Source: Muribaculaceae bacterium
GTDB lineage: Bacteria > Bacteroidota > Bacteroidia > Bacteroidales > Muribaculaceae
Length of the DNA: 50,995 nucleotides
Assembly (NCBI GenBank): GCA_023666885.1
Contig: JAMPBB010000002.1
Span: 110,959-161,953, forward strand
Direction: 5' to 3'
The translations under genes and the position numbers were made by a program. The notes beneath the pieces were generated by a model that saw only the letters and a list, made by a program, of their open reading frames with translations, had not been told where the DNA came from and did no database searches. The stretch's first letter is position 1; the number at the start of each line of letters is the position of its first letter. Below, one piece after another: positions 9,454-18,666 of this stretch.

Positions 9454-10278
9454 TTACATTTTCTTAAAGTCACGGACTCCTTGGAGCCACCAACGGATAT
9501 AGTCAAAGCCGGAACGGATGCCACCATGCGCACGCATATGCCTGAACGCATGAGTAAGCATCCTGAGCGGCCAAAATGACTGCCCGGTGCGCAGGAATAC
9601 GGCTCCCTTGACTCGGGTAAGCCGGGTGGTGCCGGCAAGGCGTTCGCCGGTAGACAGCTCCGGGTGCGAAAGTATAGTGACAGGGATAAACATTCCGCGG
9701 ATCCCACTCCGAAGACAATCAGAGAAAAACACATCATCCTCCCCGGCAGGGAATTCGGCACCAAGACCAAAGCGTTCATCAAAAGATATGCGACCACGTA
9801 CGTAATCAGCTCTTACAGCAATCTCTACCGCACTGATATAATAGCCCTTAAACTTATACGTAAGGGGCATTTTATGCGTAGGATATTTTTTACCGGCGCT
9901 GCCATCATGACGGAAAGTGAGCAATCCGCAATCAGGATGTTCACGGAAAGCCCTTATCACGCTTTCAAGTCCGGTGCGGTAATAGCTGACATCATCATCG
10001 CCCATGAGCAGGTACGGTGCCGAGCTGTTAGCTAAAGCATTGTTTCGATTCTTTGAAAGCCCCACAGACGGAGCTCTTACCACCTTAACATCATCGCGAA
10101 TAAGTTCCGGTGGAATCCGGCCTTCCCCGTCAGGGATCTGCCAACTTACAAGATAAGCCACTCCCGGCACCCGGGGATGTGCTCCATGAGCAACACGCTC
10201 AATACCGTCCTGCCCCAGAGTGCATATGAGCACCTGAAGCTCCACATGGGGGGGCGGTGTAGACATGTCGTGAGCCAT
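9454..10278 (-). CDS. Family 2 glycosyltransferase, first gene of the GT set
   Basis: A 274-residue GT2-type protein. YLLMGDDDVSYYRTG carries the DxD-type metal site, and GAEFPAGEDDVFFSDCL looks like the ED catalytic-base motif. The start is taken at the ATG at 10278 (MAHDMSTPPP); an ATG at 10266 is also possible, while the TTG at 10299 reads through a probable leader. It opens a minus-strand operon with the two glycosyltransferases downstream and is divergent from a fourth GT2 gene starting at 10330. No hydrophobic segment is obvious, so it is probably a peripheral cytosolic enzyme. Substrates are unknown. Confidence 0.8.
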   Translation of the reverse strand: MAHDMSTPPPHVELQVLICTLGQDGIERVAHGAHPRVPGVAYLVSWQIPDGEGRIPPELIRDDVKVVRAPSVGLSKNRNNALANSSAPYLLMGDDDVSYYRTGLESVIRAFREHPDCGLLTFRHDGSAGKKYPTHKMPLTYKFKGYYISAVEIAVRADYVRGRISFDERFGLGAEFPAGEDDVFFSDCLRSGIRGMFIPVTILSHPELSTGERLAGTTRLTRVKGAVFLRTGQSFWPLRMLTHAFRHMRAHGGIRSGFDYIRWWLQGVRDFKKM

Positions 10279-10329
10279 ATATGTATAACGCTGATACAAT
10301 ATCCGATATTTTACATACGTTAAAAAAAC

Positions 10330-11283
10330 ATGAATGCAAAGCCCCTAATAACAGTGGTAGTCCCGGTAAGGAACCGTGCCGGATTAGTTACACGCACACT
10401 TGACTCCATATTTTCACAAACACTGCGTCCGTTCAACCTGATAATAGTGGACAACGATTCCACCGACTCAACCCTACGCACAGTCACCGAATGGGCTAAA
10501 GTACATACTGACCCCGAATTAAATATAACCATACTCTCCGAATCAACTCCGGGAGCTGCGGCAGCCCGCAACAGGGGGCTAAGGGACGTGGGGACGGAGT
10601 ATGTGATGTTTTTCGACTCCGATGATGAGATGCGCCCTGACCATATGAGCCGCATCCATGATGAGCTGGCAATGCATCCTGATACGGATATGCTGTACTT
10701 TGATGTAGCATACATGGATCCTGACGGCTGGACAGAAACAAAGGGCACAAACGACAAGAATCTGCTCCGAGCACACATATTCCACTCAACGATAGCAACT
10801 CAAAGGTATACCGTGCGAACCACGACCACCAGACAAGCCGGTGGATGGAATGAACGGTGCCGACTATGGGATGACTTGGAGATGGGCACACGACTGATAC
10901 TTAATGCCGGAAACATACGCAAACTACACGGCGAGCCGCGTGTAATGGTACATCCACAAGATGATTCCATAACCGGAACAAGCCTTACGGAAAATGCCGG
11001 ACAGGGGGAAATGGCTCTTGACGCCATGGAGCAGGCCCTGACTGCTGCGGGAAAAACAATACCGTCCTTGTGGATAGAATGCCGCCGTGTAATATTGGCG
11101 GCCGGATACCGGCGTGAGGGAAGCATCGGGCCGGCTCACAACCTGCTTGACTTGACGCTAAAAAAACATACAGCGCGGAACCAGTTAAAGCTCCACGCCG
11201 TATATGCAGTACAGCGACTGATGGGCCACGGAGGCTCCGCGCTGTCAACGATGCTCTTCAGCGAGCCACGGGTCAGGGAATAG
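10330..11283 (+). CDS. Family 2 glycosyltransferase
   Basis: A 317-residue GT-A glycosyltransferase. PLITVVVPVRNRAGLVTRTL and IIVDNDSTDST form the nucleotide-sugar site, AAARNRGL is the usual central motif, and MFFDSDDEMRPDH holds the metal-binding DxDD. A later NERCRLWDDLEMG segment resembles the catalytic-base ED motif. It is divergent from the other three glycosyltransferases (51-bp gap) and its last 11 bases overlap the convergent sulfatase. The divergent set likely acts in one surface glycan pathway, but this is inference from position. Confidence 0.88.
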   Translation: MNAKPLITVVVPVRNRAGLVTRTLDSIFSQTLRPFNLIIVDNDSTDSTLRTVTEWAKVHTDPELNITILSESTPGAAAARNRGLRDVGTEYVMFFDSDDEMRPDHMSRIHDELAMHPDTDMLYFDVAYMDPDGWTETKGTNDKNLLRAHIFHSTIATQRYTVRTTTTRQAGGWNERCRLWDDLEMGTRLILNAGNIRKLHGEPRVMVHPQDDSITGTSLTENAGQGEMALDAMEQALTAAGKTIPSLWIECRRVILAAGYRREGSIGPAHNLLDLTLKKHTARNQLKLHAVYAVQRLMGHGGSALSTMLFSEPRVRE

Positions 11284-12790
11284 TTACAGCAAAGTGAGGG
11301 TTGGGGGTATGCTCACGGCGTACTATGTCCACCATCATGTTAACCATCTCAGGATAGTTAGCGGCCACATTGTTATCTTCATGTATGTCAGTAGCCAGAT
11401 TATACAGTTCAGGCTTTCCGCGCTTGACCACCAACTTCCAGTTGCCCATACGCAGACCTATCTGATCAGTTTCATTGAACTCCCAGTACAGGTAGTCATG
11501 CTGCTTCTGTCCGTCCTTGCCAAGAAGAGTGGGCGCAAATGATATGCCGTCAAAATAATCTATCTCCTTTTCAGGATTAGTGTAGCGTGTACGGAAGTCC
11601 TCTACGCCAACGATGTCACAGAATGTGGGCATGACATCGTAAAATGCCAGCTGATGGTCATTGACAGAGCCGGCTTCCACCTTACCGGGCCAGCGTACTA
11701 TGAAGGGCACTCGGATGCCGCCTTCATGACATGAGCGCTTGAGTCCTTTCAGCTTACCGTCACGGCCAAAGAATGTGGGGTCAGCTCCGCCTTCTTCGTG
11801 AGGGCCATTGTCGGAGGTGAAGATCACTATGGTGTTTTCATCAAGGCCTTTTTCCTTGAGCTTGTCAAGAACCTCGCCCACGTATGTGTCCAGACGTGTA
11901 ATCATGCCTGCGAAGTTAGCATGGGTATGTGTTACGGGATTATAGCGTGAGCCTTCGCTGCCACGGTATATCAGAGTGTCAACGGGGAACTGCTTGTAGT
12001 AATAGTCCATAATGGAGTCCTCCGGCTGAACGAGCTCGGCATGAGGCAGGGTGTAAGTGAGCACGCCGAAGAACGGAGTCTTGCCGTCCTGACTGTCAAG
12101 CCACTTCATAGCTTCCTGATGAATCATATCGGCTGAATACTGGGTACGCTTCCTATAGTCAGGTCCGTACATGGGGTACTTGATATTTTCCTCCATAACC
12201 ACGCGCACCACTCCGGTATCGCCCAGCTGCTTGCTGTAACGGTTAAGGAAGTTGGGGTAATACAGATGGGCCTGGAACTGACATATGTAACCGTAGAACT
12301 CATCGATACCGCGCTTGTCAGGGGTAGAAACCGAATTCTCATAACCCCCGGCCCATTTGCCGAACATGCCGGTAGTGTAGCCGTTGTCCTTCATTATTTC
12401 AGGGAGGATAATATGTCCGGGATCATAGGGATGCTGCCCTACTACACCGAAGTCCTCATTCCGGCCGTACATGACACGTGGAGAGTTGCCCCAATACTCC
12501 TTGTTGCCGCGCACCTCACAGTGGCCTGAATGCTGTCCGGTCATGAGTGATGCACGTGAGGGAGCGCTCACAGGGCTTCCGGCATAAGCCTGAGTAAACC
12601 TCATGCCTTCACGCGCCATAGAGTCGATACGCGGAGTGGAGATATACTTCTGCCCGTAACAGCCGAGGTCGCCATACCCCATGTCATCACACATAATGTA
12701 AAGAATGTTAGGGCGGTCAGCCGTGGCACCGAATGCCGTAAGGGCAGCCGCCGAGAGTGTTCCGCCCAGTAAGAGCCGGTTCTTCTTCAT
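11273..12790 (-). CDS. Serine-type sulfatase
   Basis: A 505-residue exported sulfatase that hydrolyses sulfate esters, probably on host glycans. Residues 1-24 are a signal peptide (cut near AFGATA). The alkaline-phosphatase-like fold begins RPNILYIMCDDMGYGDLG, with metal-binding Asp35 and Asp36. The modification motif is SAPSR at residues 75-79, so Ser75 must be oxidised to formylglycine by an anaerobic maturase; such an enzyme is encoded at 48001-49236. Further family motifs are FTSDNGPHEEGG and HEGGIRVPFIVRWPG. It is divergent from a second sulfatase across 67 bp. The substrate and S1 subfamily are not assignable by eye. Confidence 0.93.
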   Translation of the reverse strand: MKKNRLLLGGTLSAAALTAFGATADRPNILYIMCDDMGYGDLGCYGQKYISTPRIDSMAREGMRFTQAYAGSPVSAPSRASLMTGQHSGHCEVRGNKEYWGNSPRVMYGRNEDFGVVGQHPYDPGHIILPEIMKDNGYTTGMFGKWAGGYENSVSTPDKRGIDEFYGYICQFQAHLYYPNFLNRYSKQLGDTGVVRVVMEENIKYPMYGPDYRKRTQYSADMIHQEAMKWLDSQDGKTPFFGVLTYTLPHAELVQPEDSIMDYYYKQFPVDTLIYRGSEGSRYNPVTHTHANFAGMITRLDTYVGEVLDKLKEKGLDENTIVIFTSDNGPHEEGGADPTFFGRDGKLKGLKRSCHEGGIRVPFIVRWPGKVEAGSVNDHQLAFYDVMPTFCDIVGVEDFRTRYTNPEKEIDYFDGISFAPTLLGKDGQKQHDYLYWEFNETDQIGLRMGNWKLVVKRGKPELYNLATDIHEDNNVAANYPEMVNMMVDIVRREHTPNPHFAVTIP

Positions 12791-12819
12791 GATAGATTTA
12801 TTTTTTGATTAGTATATTG

Positions 12820-12827
12820 CAAATATA
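12820..12827 (-). promoter_or_regulatory. -7 element for the minus-strand sulfatase
   Basis: TATATTTG on the minus strand matches TAnnTTTG and would start transcription near 12815, giving a leader of about 25 nt. No good -33 TTTG is seen. It lies back to back with the -7 box of the divergent sulfatase, 15 bp away. Confidence 0.65.
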
Positions 12828-12842
12828 CTCAATTATATTCAC

Positions 12843-12850
12843 TAAATTTG
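12843..12850 (+). promoter_or_regulatory. -7 element for the plus-strand sulfatase, near-leaderless
   Basis: TAAATTTG matches TAnnTTTG. Its last base is only 8 bases before the A of the sulfatase ATG at 12858, so the predicted mRNA has a leader of at most about 4 nt. A poor -33 (ATTG, 12816-12819) lies 23 bp upstream. Confidence 0.6.
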
Positions 12851-12857
12851 CGTTATC

Positions 12858-14396
12858 ATGAAAAAATATATTCTCACAGCCGGACTTCCCGCCATAATGT
12901 GCGGGGCGGTAGCAGCCGGACAGACGGATTCGGACAAGCAGCCTAACATACTGCTGTTTCTGGTGGACGACATGGGATGGCAGGACACTTCAGTGCCATT
13001 CTGGGACAAGCCTACAGACTATAACCGCATGTACCACACGCCCAATATGGAGCGTCTGGCACGGGAGGGGCGCCTGTTTACACAAGCATATGCCACACCT
13101 ATAAGCTCGCCCTCAAGATGCAGCCTCATGACCGGAGCCAGCAATGCGCGTCACCGCGTGACCAACTGGACACTGCACCGTGACCGTACCACGGACCTGA
13201 CCAACGACACAGTGTCATTGCCGGACTGGAACTACAACGGGATATCGCCCATACCGGGCACAAACAACACATATGTAGCGCCCTCATTCGTACAGAAGCT
13301 GCATGACGGTGGCTATCATACCATACATGTAGGTAAGGCGCATTTCGGAGCCAAGGACACACCCGGTGAATATCCGCAGGCATGGGGATTTGACGTGAAT
13401 ATAGCCGGCCATGCCGCCGGAGGACTGGCCACATATCTGAGTGAGCACAACTACGGCCACGATGCCAACGGGCGCCCCATATCGCCCATGTCAACGCCCG
13501 GACTTGAGAAATACTGGGGCACGGGTACGTTCATAACCGATGCACTTACCACGGAAGCGATAGCCGCATTAGATTCGGCCCGCACCACGGGCAAGCCATG
13601 GTACCTGTACATGTCGCACTACGCCGTGCATATACCCATAGACCGTGACCCGCGCTATTATGACAAGTATATAGCCGAAGGATTGGCTCCGAAGGATGCC
13701 GCATATGCATCGCTCGTAGAGGGTATGGACGCCAGCCTCGGGAGGCTGCTTGAATACGTGGACAGCACCGGACAGGCTGACAATACCATAGTGATATTCA
13801 TGAGCGACAACGGTGGATTTGCCACTGACAGCGGATGGCGCGAAGGTGAGCTGTACACTCAGAATGCGCCACTGTCGTCAGGAAAGGGGTCGATGCATGA
13901 AGGCGGTATACGCGAGCCTCTGATAGTGCGCTGGCCCGGAGTGGCACAGCCCGGATCACGCACGGATGATATGGTGATAATAGAGGATTTCTATCCTACC
14001 ATACTTGAAATGGCCGGAATGAAGGATTCCATACCCGACGATATAGACGGCCGCAGCTTCGTGAAGGTTATAGAAGGGAAGGGGCACTCGGACAAGAACC
14101 GTGAATATATATGGAACTTCCCCAACATATGGGGCAACAACGGCCCGGGTATAAACCTGAACTGTGCCATACGCCGTGGCGACTGGAAGCTCGTGTACTA
14201 TTACACCACCGGCAAGCGTGAACTGTTCAACATAAAAGATGATATAGGCGAAACCACCAATCTGGCCGCAAAGAAGCCGAAAATCACTGCCGATCTTTCG
14301 CGCCGTTTAGGCAAGGCACTCCGTGAAATGGATGCACAGCGCCCCACGTTCAAGGCCACGGGACAGCCCTGTCCATGGCCGGATGAAAATATATGA
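12858..14396 (+). CDS. Serine-type sulfatase
   Basis: A 512-residue exported sulfatase. A signal peptide covers residues 1-21 (AVAAG-Q). The fold begins QPNILLFLVDDMGWQDTS with the metal-binding Asp pair, and the formylglycine motif is SSPSR (residues 83-87), again serine type and dependent on an anSME. Other motifs are VGKAHFG, FMSDNGGFATDSG and HEGGIREPLIVRWPG. It diverges from the other sulfatase, with which it shares only the fold motifs, so they probably act on different sulfate positions. A strong terminator follows at 14421. No SusC/SusD transporter pair is nearby, unlike typical polysaccharide loci. Confidence 0.93.
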   Translation: MKKYILTAGLPAIMCGAVAAGQTDSDKQPNILLFLVDDMGWQDTSVPFWDKPTDYNRMYHTPNMERLAREGRLFTQAYATPISSPSRCSLMTGASNARHRVTNWTLHRDRTTDLTNDTVSLPDWNYNGISPIPGTNNTYVAPSFVQKLHDGGYHTIHVGKAHFGAKDTPGEYPQAWGFDVNIAGHAAGGLATYLSEHNYGHDANGRPISPMSTPGLEKYWGTGTFITDALTTEAIAALDSARTTGKPWYLYMSHYAVHIPIDRDPRYYDKYIAEGLAPKDAAYASLVEGMDASLGRLLEYVDSTGQADNTIVIFMSDNGGFATDSGWREGELYTQNAPLSSGKGSMHEGGIREPLIVRWPGVAQPGSRTDDMVIIEDFYPTILEMAGMKDSIPDDIDGRSFVKVIEGKGHSDKNREYIWNFPNIWGNNGPGINLNCAIRRGDWKLVYYYTTGKRELFNIKDDIGETTNLAAKKPKITADLSRRLGKALREMDAQRPTFKATGQPCPWPDENI

Positions 14397-14420
14397 GCCT
14401 TGTTAAGCTCGGTTAAAACC

Positions 14421-14463
14421 GGATGCCCGATAACAAACATTTGTTAATCGGGCATCCTTTTTA
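14421..14463 (+). terminator. Terminator of the plus-strand sulfatase
   Basis: A long stem, 14421-14437 with 14440-14457 with one bulged base, has GGATGCCCGAT at its base and is followed directly by a T-run. It is a clear intrinsic terminator 24 bases past the stop. Confidence 0.93.
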
Positions 14464-14475
14464 TATCAGTGAGCG

Positions 14476-14506
14476 TTAAAATATGCAGAGAAAGTGGCTA
14501 CCTTTG
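14476..14506 (+). promoter_or_regulatory. Promoter of the acyl-CoA synthetase gene
   Basis: TACCTTTG at 14499-14506 is a full -7 match. A degenerate -33 (TTAA, 14476-14479) lies 19 bp upstream. Predicted start is near 14510 with a leader of about 62 nt. Confidence 0.7.
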
Positions 14507-14572
14507 CCTCACTTATAACCATACACGTAAGCTCCTGAGCAGTATACGTGACAAACCGAGATTGTCAAAATT

Positions 14573-16378
14573 ATGCCAAATATACTGACTGACCTTGTAA
14601 GAGTCCAAGCCGCCGCATACGGCACACGCGAAGCTTTCAGCGCTCCCAATGCCGACGGGACAGAGTGGAAGCCCACATCCTGGACTGCTTTTAAGACCTC
14701 AGTTGATGCCGGAGCGTGTGCACTTGCCGAGCTCGGGCTAAAGGAACAGAACGCCATAGCCATATTTTCAAGCAACAGGCCGGAGATACTTATAACGGAC
14801 TTTGCCGCATATACCAATCGCTCCATACCGATATCCATATATTCCACCAGCTCACTTGAGCAGGTGGTGTACATAGTGAATGATTCAGGAGCGTCAATAC
14901 TCTTTGCCGGGGATGCTTCGCAGTACGAGATAGCACGCAAGGCCATGACTCAATGCCCGTCACTGAGGTATATAGTGACTATGGATGATGTGGCGGAAGA
15001 GGGTCACAGCCGGTCAATGACGTTCAGGGAATTTATAGAGCGTGGCCTATCAGCCTCAAAGGAAACAGCCGAGGCAGTGGAGAGCCGACGCATTGCCGCT
15101 ACCGCCGATGACATAGCCACCATAATATACACCTCGGGTACCACGGGTGAGCCTAAGGGCGCGGTACTGCCCCACTCCTGCTTCAATGAGCAGCTGACCA
15201 TACACAAAGGGCGCCTTGACATGCTGTCGGAAAACGACACATCGCTCTGCTTCCTGCCGCTGAGCCATATATTCGAAAAAGCATGGACTTACTTCTGCCT
15301 GTATATAGGCATAAAGGTGTTCATAAACTATGACCCACGCGCCATACAGCAGTCCATAACCATGTGCCGCCCTACATGCATGTGCTCCGTGCCGCGCTTC
15401 TGGGAGAAAGTATATACCGCCGTACAGGATAAGATAAGCCGTATGAACCCCGTAAGCCGACTGCTGGCCAAGGAGGCTCTGAAAGTGGGGCGCAGACGCA
15501 ATCTGAATTACGCCCGGCTCGGTGAGAAAGCGCCTTGGTGGCTTGAGATGCGCTACAGATTCTTCTTCAAGCATGTGTTCCTGCCTATGCAGAAGGTGAT
15601 AGGAGTGGAAAACGGCAACATTTTCCCTACAGCCGGGGCTCCGCTATCGGCCGGTATTGTAGAGTTTTTCCATTCATGCGGTATAAATATAGTGATAGGC
15701 TACGGGCTTAGCGAAACCACTGCAACAGTGACCTGCTTCCCCGCCATAGGATATGAGATAGGGACTGTGGGCACTACTCTGCCGGGAATAGACGTACGCA
15801 TAGGCGATGACAATGAAATCTTAGTGAAGGGACCTACGGTGATGCGCGAATACTATAACAAACCGGAGGCTACGGCCGAGGCCTTTACTGCCGACGGATG
15901 GTTCCGCACGGGAGATGCCGGATTTTTCAATCATTCAGGCGCATTGATTCTTACCGAACGGATAAAGGATCTGTTCAAAACGTCGAACGGCAAATACATT
16001 GCACCCCAAGCATTGGAAAGCCGCCTTGGTGAGGATCCATACATAGAACAGGTGGCCGTGATAGGCGACCAGCGCAAATACGTAACGGCGCTGATAGTGC
16101 CGGCTTATGAGGCACTGAAGAAATATGCCCGTGAAAAGCATATACAGTACAAAAACATTGATGAGTTAGTGAAGAACAGCGAGATACGCCGCATGATATC
16201 CGAGCGTATAGAGAAGCTGCAACGTAATTTCGCATCGTTTGAACGGATAAAGAAGTTTGTGCTGCTGCCACGTGAGTTCAGCATGGAGGCCGGGGAGCTG
16301 ACCAACACCCTGAAGATAAAGCGCCCGGTGCTGAACAGGCGCTACGCCCACGAAATAGAGGAGATGTACGCTTCTTAA
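14573..16378 (+). CDS. Long-chain fatty acid-CoA ligase (AMP-forming)
   Basis: A 601-residue adenylate-forming enzyme that activates long-chain fatty acids to acyl-CoA via acyl-AMP. The P-loop signature IIYTSGTTGEPKGAV (about residues 184-198) and the GYGLSETTATVTCFP motif near residue 380 bind ATP. GWFRTGDAGFFNHSGALILT and ERIKDLFKTSNGKYIAPQ are the hinge and catalytic-lysine region of the FadD/long-chain class. The length and the LPLSHIFEK motif fit the membrane-associated long-chain subgroup of Bacteroidetes. It stands alone between a terminator and the convergent ribosomal operon. Confidence 0.93.
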   Translation: MPNILTDLVRVQAAAYGTREAFSAPNADGTEWKPTSWTAFKTSVDAGACALAELGLKEQNAIAIFSSNRPEILITDFAAYTNRSIPISIYSTSSLEQVVYIVNDSGASILFAGDASQYEIARKAMTQCPSLRYIVTMDDVAEEGHSRSMTFREFIERGLSASKETAEAVESRRIAATADDIATIIYTSGTTGEPKGAVLPHSCFNEQLTIHKGRLDMLSENDTSLCFLPLSHIFEKAWTYFCLYIGIKVFINYDPRAIQQSITMCRPTCMCSVPRFWEKVYTAVQDKISRMNPVSRLLAKEALKVGRRRNLNYARLGEKAPWWLEMRYRFFFKHVFLPMQKVIGVENGNIFPTAGAPLSAGIVEFFHSCGINIVIGYGLSETTATVTCFPAIGYEIGTVGTTLPGIDVRIGDDNEILVKGPTVMREYYNKPEATAEAFTADGWFRTGDAGFFNHSGALILTERIKDLFKTSNGKYIAPQALESRLGEDPYIEQVAVIGDQRKYVTALIVPAYEALKKYAREKHIQYKNIDELVKNSEIRRMISERIEKLQRNFASFERIKKFVLLPREFSMEAGELTNTLKIKRPVLNRRYAHEIEEMYAS

Positions 16379-16468
16379 AAGGGTGGTTTAAATCTATTCA
16401 ATGAAATTATCGATATAGCAACAATCATCCACAGATAAAGAAATCCACAAATAAGGTAGCAATGTACA

Positions 16469-16488
16469 ATGATTCCTTTCAGAATCAT
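16469..16488 (+). terminator. Small hairpin downstream of the acyl-CoA synthetase gene
   Basis: A perfect 7-bp stem (16469-16475 with 16482-16488) and 6-nt loop lie about 90 bases past the stop. No T-run follows, so termination here is uncertain. Confidence 0.3.
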
Positions 16489-16506
16489 CCTGTCGTAATG
16501 ACAAAA

Positions 16507-16538
16507 CCGTGGGCCGGAGCTAACGCTCCGGCCCACGG
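16507..16538 (-). terminator. Strong GC-rich hairpin between convergent genes
   Basis: A perfect 14-bp stem (16507-16520 with 16525-16538) has a TAAC loop. On the minus strand it is followed by TTTTGTCATT, so it probably ends the rplM-rpsI-rpsB-tsf transcript. It can also stop the opposing synthetase transcript. Confidence 0.82.
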
Positions 16539-16596
16539 CTATAAATCAAAGATTACTTCGTAATCGCTGATGAATAATAATATTATACAATATGAA

Positions 16597-16627
16597 TGGG
16601 CTCGTTCCAAATTTTGAAACGAGCCCA
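16597..16627 (-). terminator. First hairpin after tsf
   Basis: A perfect 10-bp stem (16597-16606 with 16618-16627) with an 11-nt loop lies 26 bases past the tsf stop, with no long U-run. With the hairpin at 16507 it makes a tandem terminator. The 273-bp gap between the synthetase and tsf holds only these hairpins. Confidence 0.65.
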
Positions 16628-16652
16628 CTATTCTATCAATCAGCCGGGAGGG

Positions 16653-17648
16653 TTAGTCCTGGTTGAGGTTTACGCGCTTGAAGGCTACGGCTACGAGGCC
16701 TTTCTGAGTCTTGTCAAGGAACTGTCCGACGGAGATCTTGCCGTCCTGAACATATTCCTGCTCCATGAGGCATGATTCCTTGAAGAACTTGTTGAGGCGA
16801 CCCTGAGCTATGTTGTTGATCATCTGCTCGGGGAGGTTAGCGGCCTTAGCAGCTGAGGTTTCAGCTATGATGGCACGACCCTTTTCAGCTTCTTCGGGGG
16901 TGATCCAGCCCTTGGTGATGTTAGATTCAATGTGATCCTCGGAGTCGAAGTGGTGAGGATTGAGGCCGGCCTTAGAAAGAGCGGCGTCAACAGCCTTGCG
17001 CACCATTTCCTGCTTGGTCTTTTCAACAGCCACGCTGATTTCTGCATCGATAGTGGCCTGAGGAACATCCTCGCGTGATACGGCTACGGGGTTCATAGAA
17101 GCTATCTGCATGCAGATTTCACGGCCTACCTGCGGGTCAACGTTTTCAAGGTTGAAGCCTACGATAGCGCCGAGCTTGTTGTTGAAGTGATTGTAAGCAG
17201 CTGTGGTAGGAGCCTCGACTACTTCATAAGCACCGATTTCATTCTTCTCACCAGTCTTACCGCTCTCTTCTGTGATGAGGTCAGCCACGGTCTGTCCGTC
17301 AACGACGACGAATGCCTTGAGTTCATCAACAGTCTTGATACGGTTAGCCATGGCTATGTCCATGAGCTTATTGGTGAGGGCCACGAATCCGGCGTTCTTA
17401 GCCACGAAGTCAGTTTCGCAGTTGAGGGCGATGACAGCGGCGAAGTTACCTTCGCTGCGAGCCACTACGCATCCTTCAGCTGCCTGACGGTCCTCGCGCT
17501 TGGCGGCTACTGCCTGACCTTTCTTGCGGAGGATTTCTACAGCGGCCTCTATGTCGCCGTTAGTTTCGGCGAGAGCTTTCTTGCAGTCCATCAAGCCGGC
17601 GCTGGTAAGATTACGCAGCTTGGTGATTTCTGCCATTGTTACTGCCAT
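16653..17648 (-). CDS. tsf: Translation elongation factor Ts
   Basis: Guanine nucleotide exchange factor that reloads EF-Tu with GTP; cytosolic. It has 331 residues, longer than the E. coli protein but usual for Bacteroidetes. The N-terminal UBA-like domain reads EITKLRNLTSAGLMDCKKAL, followed by the EF-Tu-contacting NCETDFVAKN motif near residue 77 and a C-terminal module ending CLMEQEYVQDGKISVGQFL. It is last in the ribosomal operon, 40 bases after rpsB, in the order usual for bacteria. Two hairpins follow it. Confidence 0.97.
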   Translation of the reverse strand: MAVTMAEITKLRNLTSAGLMDCKKALAETNGDIEAAVEILRKKGQAVAAKREDRQAAEGCVVARSEGNFAAVIALNCETDFVAKNAGFVALTNKLMDIAMANRIKTVDELKAFVVVDGQTVADLITEESGKTGEKNEIGAYEVVEAPTTAAYNHFNNKLGAIVGFNLENVDPQVGREICMQIASMNPVAVSREDVPQATIDAEISVAVEKTKQEMVRKAVDAALSKAGLNPHHFDSEDHIESNITKGWITPEEAEKGRAIIAETSAAKAANLPEQMINNIAQGRLNKFFKESCLMEQEYVQDGKISVGQFLDKTQKGLVAVAFKRVNLNQD

Positions 17649-17688
17649 AGGAGTATGATGGTTAATTTCGGGTTACTAAATATGGTGA

Positions 17689-18537
17689 TTATTCAGCTGC
17701 GGGAGCTTCCTCGGGTGTTTCAGTTACGGTAACTTCAACTTCAGCTTCGGCTGCGGGAGCTTCCTCAGCGCGTGAGCGGCTTACGCGGCGACGCTCGCGA
17801 CGGGGAGCGCCTTCGCCTTCACCGGCTTCCTTGGTATCTACCTTCTCTACCTTACGCTCCTCAAGGCCTTCAGCTATAGCGCTGCAAACGGTGTCAAGGA
17901 TAAGTTCTATTGACTTTGAGGCGTCATCGTTAGCGGGGATAACGAAGTCAACGGGGTTGGGGTCAGAGTTGGTGTCGACCATAGCGAATACGGGTATACC
18001 AAGACGGTTAGCCTCAGCTACGGCGATGCGTTCCTTCAGCACGTCAACTACGAACAGGGCTGAGGGCAGACGGTTAAGGTCAGCTATAGAACCGAGGGTC
18101 TTTTCCAGCTTGGCACGCTGACGTGTGATCTGGAGCTTTTCACGCTTTGAAAGGTTGTCGAAAGTGCCGTCCTTGGTCATTTTGTCAATGGCGGTCATTT
18201 TCTTAACGGCCTTACGGATGGTGGGGAAGTTGGTGAGCATACCGCCCGGCCAACGTTCAATCACGAAAGGCATGTTGACCGACTGAGCCTTGTCGGCAAC
18301 AACTTGTTTGGCCTGTTTTTTTGTAGCCACGAAGAGGATTTTCTTGCCTGACTTGGCAATGCTCTTCAGGGCGTTGGCGGCCTCTTCGACCTTAGCGGCG
18401 GTCTTGTAGAGGTCTATGATGTGGATACCGTTGCGCTCCATAAAAATGTATGGAGCCATGGCAGGATTCCATTTTCTTTTAAGGTGACCGAAATGGCAAC
18501 CTGCTTCTAAAAGTTGGTCAAATGTGGGAGTTGACAT
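17689..18537 (-). CDS. rpsB: 30S ribosomal protein S2
   Basis: Small-subunit protein of 282 residues. The core is canonical: TFDQLLEAGCHFGHLKRKWNP at the start, IIDLYKT, RWPGGMLTNF and IPVFAMVDTNSDP. After about residue 232 there is a 50-residue extension not found in E. coli: a basic stretch (RRERRRVSRSR) and then a Glu/Ala/Val-rich acidic tail in which EEAPAAE occurs twice. A 129-nt gap to rpsI upstream is long for this operon and may hold a regulatory leader. It is followed by tsf. Confidence 0.96.
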   Translation of the reverse strand: MSTPTFDQLLEAGCHFGHLKRKWNPAMAPYIFMERNGIHIIDLYKTAAKVEEAANALKSIAKSGKKILFVATKKQAKQVVADKAQSVNMPFVIERWPGGMLTNFPTIRKAVKKMTAIDKMTKDGTFDNLSKREKLQITRQRAKLEKTLGSIADLNRLPSALFVVDVLKERIAVAEANRLGIPVFAMVDTNSDPNPVDFVIPANDDASKSIELILDTVCSAIAEGLEERKVEKVDTKEAGEGEGAPRRERRRVSRSRAEEAPAAEAEVEVTVTETPEEAPAAE

Positions 18538-18666
18538 TTTTGTAAAAAAGTTTGTTTACGTTCTTCTGATTTTTTCAACTACGCGGTAGGGAACGTGTCC
18601 ATCTGCGTAATTTAGATACTAAACACTTGTCAAGCCGCTATGCCCTCAGGGCAGCAGGCGCTGACA
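18538..18666 (-). promoter_or_regulatory. Possible regulatory leader of rpsB-tsf
   Basis: A 129-nt gap separates rpsI from rpsB while other gaps in the operon are 12 and 40 nt. No TAnnTTTG box is seen on the minus strand. Short complementary stretches occur, for example GCCCT/AGGGC near 18646-18656, but I cannot define a full structure. S2 autoregulation of rpsB-tsf is known in other bacteria; applying it here is inference. Confidence 0.3.

Noticed and set aside
9441-9797. Minus-strand open frame of 118 codons within the glycosyltransferase at 9454
   Set aside because: It lies inside a well-supported gene in another frame and shows no recognisable domain.
16427-16456. Two near-identical ATCCACA-type direct repeats 16 bp apart, resembling DnaA boxes
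   Set aside because: Only two imperfect sites, no dnaA or AT-rich unwinding region nearby; too weak to call an origin.
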